This document shows, piece after piece, positions 1-6,207 of a stretch of 6,311 nucleotides of DNA. Below the pieces are notes generated by a model, which searched no databases, was not told where the DNA came from, and was given only the letters and a program-made list of their open reading frames with translations. Location of the stretch: the NCBI GenBank assembly GCA_905236315.1, contig CAJOPO010000373.1:1-6311 (forward strand), given 5' to 3'. A program made the translations under genes and the position numbers. The DNA is from an uncultured Treponema sp. GTDB taxonomy: Bacteria; Spirochaetota; Spirochaetia; Treponematales; Treponemataceae. The stretch's first letter is position 1. Every line of letters starts with the position of its first letter.

Positions 1-3
1 ATG

Positions 4-34
4 TTTTAATTCCTGCTATTACCAGGAATTAAAA
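4..34. repeat. Perfect 12-bp palindrome with 7-base loop
   Basis: Bases 4-15 (TTTTAATTCCTG) and 23-34 (CAGGAATTAAAA) are perfect reverse complements around the 7-base loop CTATTAC. Neither strand has a clean T-run directly after the stem beyond the T's inside the arm, so it is not a textbook intrinsic terminator. It could still end transcription of a gene that lies left of the window, or be part of a dispersed intergenic palindrome together with the second hairpin 6 bases downstream. The structure is certain from the bases; the role is unknown. Confidence 0.65.
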
Positions 35-40
35 CTCGTC

Positions 41-84
41 GGGTTCTCTAAAAAATCACCAAAGGTGAGTTTTTAGAGATACCC
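41..84. repeat. Long near-perfect hairpin, possible terminator or intergenic repeat
   Basis: The arms 46-60 and 64-78 pair at 14 of 15 positions around the 3-base loop AAA; the one mismatch is A55 against G69. The stem extends outward with GGGT (41-44) against ACCC (81-84), across an internal bulge of T45 and A79-T80. On the + strand it is followed by the T-rich stretch TATTATTATTTT (85-96), so it could terminate transcription arriving from the left and insulate the recO promoter. The stem is AT-rich and long for a terminator, so a small dispersed palindromic repeat is an equally good reading. Confidence 0.6.
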
Positions 85-97
85 TATTATTATTTTA

Positions 98-114
98 AAA
101 ACTGATTTTCGTGA
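98..114 (+). repeat. Left arm of inverted repeat bracketing the gene cluster
   Basis: AAAACTGATTTTCGTGA matches the reverse complement of bases 6211-6227 (AAAACTGATTTCCGTGA) at 16 of 17 positions. This copy lies between the 41-84 hairpin and the promoter of recO. Both copies are intergenic. The match is seen directly; whether it is a mobile-element remnant, a regulator site or chance in AT-rich DNA is not known. Confidence 0.5.
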
Positions 115-124
115 GGATGTCTCA

Positions 125-153
125 TTGTTAAAATATGATAGTTTTAATATAAT
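125..153 (+). promoter_or_regulatory. Likely sigma70-type promoter of recO
   Basis: A -35-like TTGTTA (125-130) is followed by a 17-base spacer and a consensus -10 box TATAAT (148-153). Transcription would start near base 160, giving a leader of roughly 46 bases before the recO ATG at 206. The spacer carries a small inverted repeat, TTAAAA (128-133) and TTTTAA (142-147). The heptamer AATCAGT (151-157) overlaps the end of the -10 box and has an inverted partner, ACTGATT, at 101-107, which could make an operator. The promoter is a good match by spacing and sequence but is unproven. Confidence 0.6.
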
Positions 154-176
154 CAGTGGTGTTAGAAATAGATTTT

Positions 177-189
177 GCGGTTGTACCGC
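177..189 (+). promoter_or_regulatory. Small GC-rich hairpin just upstream of recO start
   Basis: GCGGT (177-181) pairs with ACCGC (185-189) around the loop TGT. It ends 16 bases before the recO ATG, within the predicted leader. The region between it and the ATG has no good Shine-Dalgarno sequence (only TAAAG at 201-205). The stem might influence ribosome access or may be incidental. Confidence 0.3.
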
Positions 190-205
190 TTAGAAATGAC
201 TAAAG

Positions 206-985
206 ATGATAGAACGCAATAAACAAAGCCCCGCAATAATAATGTCTTTAAAGGAACAGGGAGAAAACAATCGCTTAGTAACTCTGCTGACACCAAAAGG
301 GATTATTTATGCCACTCTATATGGAGGCGCAAAAAGTAAAATGCGCTCTTTAGTGCAACAATTTAACTCTGGCACAATATGGCTTTACGAAGATAACATA
401 AAAAAAAGTACAAAAATTAACGACTTTGATGTAAAAAACAGTCATTTAACAATTAGAGAAAATCTTTTTAAGCTATGGGCAGCAAATCTTGCAATAGAAC
501 TGATTATAAAAACACATTGCGCAGGAGAAGAGGAGAACTCTTTTATATTGCTAAATGCTCTTTTAGACGGAATGGACTTATGCAATGAAGAGAATGCTCG
601 ACTGGGTTTTTTACGTTTTTTATGGAGATATTTACGGCTACTAGGGGTGCAGCCTTCTGTAAAAGAATGTGCTGTATGTTCAAAAAGCTTTTCAAAGATG
701 GAATGTGATGAAGAAAGAATTGCAAATTATATAGAACTTTTTAATGGCTTTGTTTGTAAAGATTGCTCTTATGCAATAGAAGAAAAAAATATTCTTCCTT
801 ATGAAATAGATTTAGAAGGACTTGAATATCTATCAGCAATAAATGATTTATCTCCTAAGCAGGTGCGATTAATGACATTAAAAAAAACTAGTGCATATAG
901 TATAAAGCACATTCTTTATCAACTCATAGAAAAAGCTGCGGGGTGTAAATTACATTCATTGGAAAGCGGACACTCTATATTGTAA
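206..985 (+). CDS. recO: DNA repair protein RecO
   Basis: This is RecO, 259 residues, a cytoplasmic recombination mediator. It binds SSB-coated single-stranded DNA, works with RecR (and RecF) to load RecA, and can anneal complementary strands. Residues about 8-80 fit the N-terminal OB fold, including the family-typical stretch RLVTLLTPKG and the basic GGAKSKMRSL region. A mostly helical domain follows, and the sequence LGVQPSVKECAVC leads into a four-cysteine zinc site: C155 and C158 paired with C184 and C187. The end, ILYQLIEKAAGCKLHSLES, resembles the usual RecO C-terminus. Length is normal for the family. The ATG at 206 is the first possible start after an in-frame TGA at 197, but its Shine-Dalgarno site is weak. 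It is the first gene after the promoter at 125-153, and recJ follows closely, consistent with a repair operon. Confidence 0.93.
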   Translation: MIERNKQSPAIIMSLKEQGENNRLVTLLTPKGIIYATLYGGAKSKMRSLVQQFNSGTIWLYEDNIKKSTKINDFDVKNSHLTIRENLFKLWAANLAIELIIKTHCAGEEENSFILLNALLDGMDLCNEENARLGFLRFLWRYLRLLGVQPSVKECAVCSKSFSKMECDEERIANYIELFNGFVCKDCSYAIEEKNILPYEIDLEGLEYLSAINDLSPKQVRLMTLKKTSAYSIKHILYQLIEKAAGCKLHSLESGHSIL

Positions 986-1008
986 AATACGAGTGAATAT
1001 ATTATACT
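980..1008 (+). promoter_or_regulatory. Possible promoter for recJ giving a near-leaderless mRNA
   Basis: TTGTAA (980-985, overlapping the recO stop codon) and TATACT (1003-1008) are separated by exactly 17 bases. Initiation about 7 bases after the -10 box would fall near 1015, just 2 bases ahead of the ATG at 1017. There is no Shine-Dalgarno sequence before either possible recJ start, which agrees with a leaderless or very short leader. AT-rich DNA yields such matches by chance, so this is only moderately supported, and read-through from recO is equally possible. Confidence 0.35.
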
Positions 1009-1016
1009 TTTACAAA

Positions 1017-3158
1017 ATGTGGAATAAAAAAAATATATCAAAGGCAGAAATTGATTCTTTACAAAAAAAGTACGGAATAGATGCCATTACAGCAAGCATC
1101 ATGGTTAGAAGGGGAATTACAGAAGGTAGAGATATTCTATACTTTATGGAAGATGACCTAAGATTTCAGCATAGTCCTTTTTTATTTTCCTCTATGGAAG
1201 ATGCAGTAGATAGAATTTTAAATGCAAAAGAAGAACAAGAAAAAGTTTTAATTTTTGGCGATAGAGATGTAGATGGTGTTACTGCCACAACCGTTTTATA
1301 CGATTGCTTAGAAAGCATGGGCATAAATGTTAGCTACAGATTACCACTAGGTGATGATGTATATGGTCTTTCTATGGCAGCGGTAGAAGATTTTTCAACA
1401 GAAGATGGCACTTTAATAATTACTGTAGACTGTGGCATTTCTAACAATGCAGAAGTACAAAGAGCTAGTGAATTAGGAATTGATGTAATTATATTAGACC
1501 ATCATAATCCACCTTCTGCTTTGCCTTCCCCAGCAATTATAGTAGACCCTAAACTTTCAGATTCTGGTTATCCTTTTGCGGATATTTCTGGTTGTGCCGT
1601 TGTATATAAAACCGTAAGTGCTCTAAGATTTAGCCAAAGTCAGTGGTATAAACTTGAATGTACCCTGCTTAACATAACAGAAAACGTTTTTGAAGGCAAA
1701 GATAGCTATGTAATTGAATGTATAAAGCTCAGAAATCTTGTTCCAGTAAGTAGAATAAAAGAAGAAACCTTAGGTGGAGATATAATGGCTACAAGGCTTC
1801 CTGAATATTTAAGGGGGCAAGTTATACTTGTTTGGGACAAAAAAGATATAGAAGATAAGTTAAAAAAAGCCTTTGGAACTGGCACAGAGTTCAATATGCT
1901 AGATATACATACAGAAGCGTCTAAGTATATTCCGCATATAGAAGCGTTACCTCTTAGTAAGATAATGGTTTTATCTAAGATGGCAAGATATGGAAATCAT
2001 GAACCTACAGAAATAGGTGGCTTTTATAATATCTTTGTGTCTTATGTAAACCAAACTTTAAAAGCTGCTTTTCCTCAAAACACGGCTCAAGAAGAAAAAG
2101 ATTTGCAACTTGTAGCTCTTGCAGCTCTTGCAGATATAATGCCTATGCAAAATGAAAACAGGCTATTTGTAAAGCATGCACTAAACTCCATCAATAAAGA
2201 AAGAATACGACCAGGTTTACTAGAACTTATGTCTAAGGTAAATCTTTTAGGAAAGCATATAACATCTACAGATTTAAGTTGGGTGCTTGTTTCTAACCTT
2301 AATGCAGCAGGAAGATTGGGGCACCCAGAGCTTGCAGCAGAACTTTTTATCACTAAAGACAATAAAAAGAGAGAAGAAACTGCCAAAAATATTGTTGAAC
2401 TAAATAATGAACGCAAGCAACTTTCTCAAGACGCTCTTAATTATGCAGCCATTCAAGCAGAAACATCTATTCCACTTTATAATAACAAGTTGTGTCTTGT
2501 GATAGATGAGCGCATAAATAGAGGTGTGTGTGGGATTTTAGCAGGAAGACTTGTGAGTAACTACAATGTGCCTTCTATAGTGGTTACATTCGTTGATAAT
2601 AATATAGCCATAGGTTCTATGAGAACTTGCAGGGGCGTTAAGGCAACAGAGTTTCTTGATAAATTTGGAGATATATTTTTAAATCATGGTGGGCATAATG
2701 CAGCTGCAGGATTTAACTTTGAAAGGAATAAGGTAGAAGCCTTTTGTAAAAAAGCAAAAGAACTTTCTGCAGAGATAGAATTAGAATCACCTCAGACTGA
2801 TATAGAAATAGATGCAGAAATTCCACAAGCATGGCTTACACCTAAATTGTTAGACATAAAAGACCGTTTTGAGCCTTTTGGAGAAAAAAATAAACCTCTT
2901 TTGTTTATGTCCAAAAATCTAAAAGTGCAAGACGCACAAATATTAGGCAAAACAGAAAAACAACATCTAAAAATTACAGTTGAAGGTGGAAACTGTAAAT
3001 GGCCTGCTTTGTTTTGGAATGAGGGGGAACGCCTTAATAAAGACTTTTGCAAGGGAGACAATATAGATATGATTTTCCATGTTGAGCGAAATACTTTTAA
3101 TGGTATGGAAAACCCGCAAATAATAATACAAGATTTAAAGAAGTCAAGTGCAAACTAA
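1017..3158 (+). CDS. recJ: Single-stranded-DNA-specific 5'-3' exonuclease RecJ
   Basis: RecJ degrades single-stranded DNA 5' to 3' with a Mn/Mg-dependent DHH active site, in recombinational, mismatch and base-excision repair. From ATG 1017 it is 713 residues. DHH motifs are intact: GDRDVDG (81-87), TVDCGIS (136-142), LDHH (160-163) and ALADIMPM (370-377). Motif I usually reads GDxDADG, so V replaces A here. LNAAGRLG (about 428-435), GVCGILAGRL (503-512) and the DHHA1 signature HGGHNAAAGF (557-566) follow, then an OB-fold-like C-terminus from about 592. The oddity is residues about 203-358: DHH motifs III and IV are normally linked by a few dozen residues, and here there are about 130 extra. 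GTG at 993 would add 8 residues (MNILYFYK). I prefer ATG 1017 because family members begin near MWNKK, but neither start has a Shine-Dalgarno site. It lies 31 bases after recO, a partner in the same pathway. Confidence 0.94.
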   Translation: MWNKKNISKAEIDSLQKKYGIDAITASIMVRRGITEGRDILYFMEDDLRFQHSPFLFSSMEDAVDRILNAKEEQEKVLIFGDRDVDGVTATTVLYDCLESMGINVSYRLPLGDDVYGLSMAAVEDFSTEDGTLIITVDCGISNNAEVQRASELGIDVIILDHHNPPSALPSPAIIVDPKLSDSGYPFADISGCAVVYKTVSALRFSQSQWYKLECTLLNITENVFEGKDSYVIECIKLRNLVPVSRIKEETLGGDIMATRLPEYLRGQVILVWDKKDIEDKLKKAFGTGTEFNMLDIHTEASKYIPHIEALPLSKIMVLSKMARYGNHEPTEIGGFYNIFVSYVNQTLKAAFPQNTAQEEKDLQLVALAALADIMPMQNENRLFVKHALNSINKERIRPGLLELMSKVNLLGKHITSTDLSWVLVSNLNAAGRLGHPELAAELFITKDNKKREETAKNIVELNNERKQLSQDALNYAAIQAETSIPLYNNKLCLVIDERINRGVCGILAGRLVSNYNVPSIVVTFVDNNIAIGSMRTCRGVKATEFLDKFGDIFLNHGGHNAAAGFNFERNKVEAFCKKAKELSAEIELESPQTDIEIDAEIPQAWLTPKLLDIKDRFEPFGEKNKPLLFMSKNLKVQDAQILGKTEKQHLKITVEGGNCKWPALFWNEGERLNKDFCKGDNIDMIFHVERNTFNGMENPQIIIQDLKKSSAN

Positions 3159-3186
3159 ACTCAAATATAATTTTTAAGGAGTTTTT

Positions 3187-4203
3187 ATGAAAAACAAGAG
3201 ATTTTTTTATTCATTAGTTAAGTTAGCAACTGTGATTTTTGCATTATTGCTTTCTACAGTAGCTTATGCAAAAGAAGCGTCTTTTTCTAATGAAGAATAT
3301 GATATCAATGTATATTATAATGAACTTGCAGCACCAGGAGATGCGGTATTTGTGCGTTTAAAGTTTACGCAAGGAAGCAAAAAGACTAAGGTTGAAAAAT
3401 CAAGATTTGAAGCAACAACGGCATCTTTGGAACTATGGTATGGAGAAAAACGTGTTAGACGTTCTGTATTCTATATCCTTGAGCAAGATAGCAATAAAAA
3501 TACGCAAACTATGCTAACAGGTATTCCTCTTTCTTCTTGGTGGAATCCTGACCCAATATGGAAGTTAACCATAAAGTACAAACTATATGGAGAAAAAAAT
3601 CTAGAATTTGACCTTCCTTTTAATATCACTACAAAAGAATTTGATAAAGACTATATTCCTTTAGATGATAGAAATACAAAGATAAGTACAAACACTAGTC
3701 CAGAACGTGTTAGTCAGAGTGAAAAACTTACAAGAGTATTAGAAACCATAAATCCTCAGAATATTTATCAAACAACTGCTTTTACTCCTCCAACACCTGC
3801 TACAAGAAGAACTTCTACCTTTGCTTCTCGCCGTATCTATAAGTATACTAGTGGTAAAGAAGTAACTGGCTTACATTATGGAACTGATTATGGTATTCCT
3901 ACAGGGTCAGAGGTTAGGGCTTGCGCGGACGGCAGAGTTGTTATGGCAGAAATGAGGATTTCTACAGGCTGGACTGTTGTAATTGAGCATTTGCCAGGTC
4001 TATATAGTTTGTATTATCACCAGAATGAGCTAAAAGTAAAAGAAGGCGACATGGTAAAAGCAGGGGATTTAATTGGTCTTAGTGGAATGACAGGTCTTGC
4101 AACAGGACCACATCTTCATTGGGAAATGAGATTAAACTTGGAGGCCGTGAACCCAGACTTCTTTACAAAAGATTTTACCTTTGCTTCTGTAGAAAATAAG
4201 TAG
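3187..4203 (+). CDS. Secreted M23-family (LytM-type) peptidoglycan endopeptidase
   Basis: A 338-residue exported zinc metallopeptidase expected to cut peptide cross-links in peptidoglycan in the periplasm. The N-terminus has the basic start MKNKRFF, a hydrophobic core (about 11-25) and a signal peptidase I site AYA|KE after residue 28; no lipobox cysteine is present. Residues about 30-150 form an uncharacterised, probably beta-rich region. A Ser/Thr/Pro-rich linker runs over about 160-215. The C-terminal M23 domain has a complete active site: HYGTD (H230, D234), YYH (H278) and HLHW (H309, H311), so it should be an active enzyme and not a degenerate scaffold such as EnvC or NlpD. No LysM or SH3 domain is visible. 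AAGGAG (3176-3181), 5 bases before ATG 3187, is the strongest ribosome site among the first three genes. It starts 28 bases after recJ, so co-transcription is plausible although the functions are unrelated. The exact substrate bond cannot be told. Confidence 0.9.
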   Translation: MKNKRFFYSLVKLATVIFALLLSTVAYAKEASFSNEEYDINVYYNELAAPGDAVFVRLKFTQGSKKTKVEKSRFEATTASLELWYGEKRVRRSVFYILEQDSNKNTQTMLTGIPLSSWWNPDPIWKLTIKYKLYGEKNLEFDLPFNITTKEFDKDYIPLDDRNTKISTNTSPERVSQSEKLTRVLETINPQNIYQTTAFTPPTPATRRTSTFASRRIYKYTSGKEVTGLHYGTDYGIPTGSEVRACADGRVVMAEMRISTGWTVVIEHLPGLYSLYYHQNELKVKEGDMVKAGDLIGLSGMTGLATGPHLHWEMRLNLEAVNPDFFTKDFTFASVENK

Positions 4204-4204
4204 G

Positions 4205-4238
4205 CATAGTGGTAATTTTTATGACTATGTGGTATTAT
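4205..4238 (+). promoter_or_regulatory. Possible promoter with short repeats before the LRR gene
   Basis: The 42-base gap after the M23 gene holds TGGTAA (4210-4215), a 17-base spacer and TATTAT (4233-4238), a weak -35 and fair -10 pair. Start of transcription would fall at about 4245, essentially on the ATG at 4246, which has no Shine-Dalgarno site. The same gap holds an inverted repeat CATAGT (4205-4210) / ACTATG (4224-4229) and a direct repeat GTGGTA (4209-4214 and 4229-4234) spaced 20 bases, about two helical turns. These could be a regulator site, a weak hairpin or chance. Confidence 0.3.
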
Positions 4239-4245
4239 AGCATTT

Positions 4246-4848
4246 ATGAGGCAGTTTCATAAATTAGAAATAGAAGTTAGTGCTCAGGCTTTAGATGGAA
4301 GCGAACAGGATAGTATACTTGTAAAAAATGGTCGCTCTACAATAAAAATGGGAAGTCTTGATATAGTATTGGGTCTATTACCTAGCAATAGCGAAGTTCA
4401 AGTTATTGCGTTTGGTACAGTAAATAATGAAACTGTCCATAAATTAAGTAATACCATAAGAAATAGTCATGTTTTTGTTACTATAGATTTATCTCATGCA
4501 ACAGAACTTTCTAGAGTTTCTAATACTCCGTTTGCTAAAAATCAAAGGCTTAGAGCTATAATTTTCCCCTGCAATCTTGTATATATAAATCCAGGAGCCT
4601 TAGAAGATTGTACAGCCCTTGAAGAAGTAAATATTCCTCAAACAGTATTAAAAATAGGAATAAATGCTTTTGCAGGTTGTACAAACCTAAAAAGCATATA
4701 CTTTGAAGATGTCCAGAATTGGCTAAGTGTGGATAATCTAAAACAAGAAAATGAAATACAAGACCTAAGCAACCCTATCAAAAATCCAAGTAAATTTACC
4801 TCCACAAATAGCGAATATTATGGTTGTTTACTATATAAAAAGGCATAA
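4246..4848 (+). CDS. Short BspA-type leucine-rich-repeat protein (LRR_5 family)
   Basis: A 200-residue protein with BspA/Treponema-type leucine-rich repeats, a fold used for protein-protein contact. The 23-residue period is clear: repeats start at L102 (LRAIIFP..), L125 (LEEVNIP..) and L148 (LKSIYFE..), with the typical endings ALEDCTA and AFAGCTN. A weaker repeat precedes them at about 78-101 (VTIDLSHATELSRVSN). Residues 1-75 form a non-repeat N-terminal region with a stretch like LGLLPSNSEVQVIAFGTVN. There is no signal peptide, lipobox or sorting signal, so unlike large surface BspA proteins it should stay in the cytoplasm. The last repeat loses the pattern and the tail is polar (about 165-200). 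The ATG is the only ATG after the in-frame stop at 4222; no Shine-Dalgarno site precedes it. It ends 2 bases before the MATE gene, suggesting coupled expression. The function is unknown; a binding or adaptor role is inference from the fold. Confidence 0.8.
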   Translation: MRQFHKLEIEVSAQALDGSEQDSILVKNGRSTIKMGSLDIVLGLLPSNSEVQVIAFGTVNNETVHKLSNTIRNSHVFVTIDLSHATELSRVSNTPFAKNQRLRAIIFPCNLVYINPGALEDCTALEEVNIPQTVLKIGINAFAGCTNLKSIYFEDVQNWLSVDNLKQENEIQDLSNPIKNPSKFTSTNSEYYGCLLYKKA

Positions 4849-4850
4849 TA

Positions 4851-6203
4851 ATGGCACATTCTTCTAAAACTATAGATATGACAGAGGAAAATATTTATGC
4901 TCTTTTAATATCATTTGCCCTACCTTTGCTTGCGGGCAATATATTTCAGCAATTATATAATACTGTAGATAGCGTTGTTGTAGGAAAATTTGTGGGTAAA
5001 GAAGCCCTTGCAGCAATAGGTTCAACTACCCCACTTATCAATACATTTATCGGTGCATTTATGGGCATAGCGTCAGGGGGTGGAGTTATCATCTCCCAAT
5101 ACTTTGGCTCTCATAATGTTCCTGCACTACGAAAGACTGTGCATACAATGATTTTAGGTACACTTATTCTGTCCGTTTTTATTACCATTCTAGGAATAGC
5201 CTCTTCTCCGTTATTATTAAAACTAATGGCAACGCCAGACTCTGTTTTTAATGAAGCTTATTCATATTTGCGTATTTATTTTTTAGGTTCCATAGGCCTT
5301 ATGATATACAACATGGGAGCAGGGATTTTGCGTGCTGTAGGAGATTCAAAGCGTCCTCTATATTTTTTAATTGCCTCCTCTTTATTAAACGTAGCATTAG
5401 ATTTACTTTTTGTGGTTGTATGTAAACTAGGTATAAAGGGAGTTGCTTATGCTACAATAATATGTGAATTCCTTTCTGCTTTATTAGTTATTTTATTATT
5501 ATTACATTCAAAAGACTGCTATAGTTTAAGGCTTAATGAATTAAGTATTGATAAAAACATATTAAAAAAAGTTATAAAAGTAGGACTTCCTGCAGGATTG
5601 CAAATGACCATTACTGCTTTTTCTAACGTTTTTGTTCAGCGATACATCAATAACTTTGGAGATTCCTGTATGGCAGGCTGGGCTTCCTATAGCAAAATTG
5701 ACCAATTCGTTATATTGCCAATGCAAAGTCTTTCATTAGCAGCAACTACATTTACAGGGCAAAATTATGGTGCTAACAAAATAAAAAGAGTAAAGGAAGG
5801 CGTACAGGATTCTATAATATTAGCAGTTAGCATAACAATACTCCTTGCAATTCCTGTAATGATATTTGCAAAACCCCTTGTACAGCTTTTTAATAGCGAT
5901 AAGGAAGTCGTAAAATATGGCGAATATCTTTTGCACGTATGCATGCCTTTTTATGTCTTATGCTGTTTAAATCAAATACACGCAGGAGCTTTAAGAGGCT
6001 TAGGCAATGCAGCAGTCCCCATGTTTATAATGTTAGGCTCTTTTGTTGTTTTTAGGCAGATTTATCTTTTTACAGTATCGCATATCACATCTTCTTTTGT
6101 TCCTATATCAGTAGCCTATCCTGTGGGTTGGTTTGTATGCAGTGCTATTATGTCAATTTATTATAAGTGTTTTATAAAAGGACTACTCTTAAAAGCCATA
6201 TAG
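4851..6203 (+). CDS. MATE-family efflux transporter (NorM/DinF-like)
   Basis: A 450-residue inner-membrane antiporter of the MATE family, expected to export drugs or metabolites in exchange for Na+ or H+. About twelve hydrophobic segments can be seen in two homologous halves. Family-typical motifs in the first half are the FALPLLAGNIFQQLYN start (22-37), TVDSVVVGKFVG (38-49), GDSKRP (164-169) and NVALDLLFV (180-188). The second half shows VGLPAGLQ (244-251), TGQNYGANK (302-310) and GALRGLGNAAVP (379-390). Length is normal and no frameshift is seen. ATG 4851 has AAAGG 7 bases upstream, inside the end of the LRR gene, and starts 2 bases after that gene's stop, so translational coupling is likely. 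Overall it resembles the clostridial/spirochaetal branch of the family. Substrate cannot be predicted from sequence. Confidence 0.92.
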   Translation: MAHSSKTIDMTEENIYALLISFALPLLAGNIFQQLYNTVDSVVVGKFVGKEALAAIGSTTPLINTFIGAFMGIASGGGVIISQYFGSHNVPALRKTVHTMILGTLILSVFITILGIASSPLLLKLMATPDSVFNEAYSYLRIYFLGSIGLMIYNMGAGILRAVGDSKRPLYFLIASSLLNVALDLLFVVVCKLGIKGVAYATIICEFLSALLVILLLLHSKDCYSLRLNELSIDKNILKKVIKVGLPAGLQMTITAFSNVFVQRYINNFGDSCMAGWASYSKIDQFVILPMQSLSLAATTFTGQNYGANKIKRVKEGVQDSIILAVSITILLAIPVMIFAKPLVQLFNSDKEVVKYGEYLLHVCMPFYVLCCLNQIHAGALRGLGNAAVPMFIMLGSFVVFRQIYLFTVSHITSSFVPISVAYPVGWFVCSAIMSIYYKCFIKGLLLKAI

Positions 6204-6207
6204 TAGT

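Noticed and set aside
1..205. Riboswitch or small RNA in the left intergenic region
   Set aside because: The structure consists of simple hairpins upstream of the predicted transcription start. No known riboswitch core or conserved RNA motif is recognisable.
196..222. Eight-residue upstream frame (MTKDDRTQ) overlapping the recO start
   Set aside because: It has no ribosome site and no attenuator-like codon run. Its ATG is close to the real start by chance in AT-rich DNA.
993..1016. GTG start for recJ adding eight residues
   Set aside because: The extension MNILYFYK is not what I recall of family N-termini, which begin near MWNKK. GTG has no ribosome site and ATG 1017 is available. It remains possible.
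2087..2416. 109-codon open frame on the minus strand inside recJ
   Set aside because: It is low-complexity, Ser/Leu/Phe-rich, has no recognisable domain, and lies wholly antisense to a well-supported gene: a reading-frame shadow. The other minus-strand frames (543-725, 1706-1894, 2792-3061) are rejected for the same reason.
3166..3171. TATAAT box before the M23 gene
   Set aside because: There is no acceptable -35 at 16-18 bases, and the implied start near 3178 would cut into the AAGGAG ribosome site, making that strong site useless.
4221..4262. Short frame MTMWYYSIYEAVS overlapping the LRR start
   Set aside because: It has aromatic residues that could suggest a leader peptide, but no Shine-Dalgarno site, no alternative hairpins, and it overlaps the LRR start codon out of frame.
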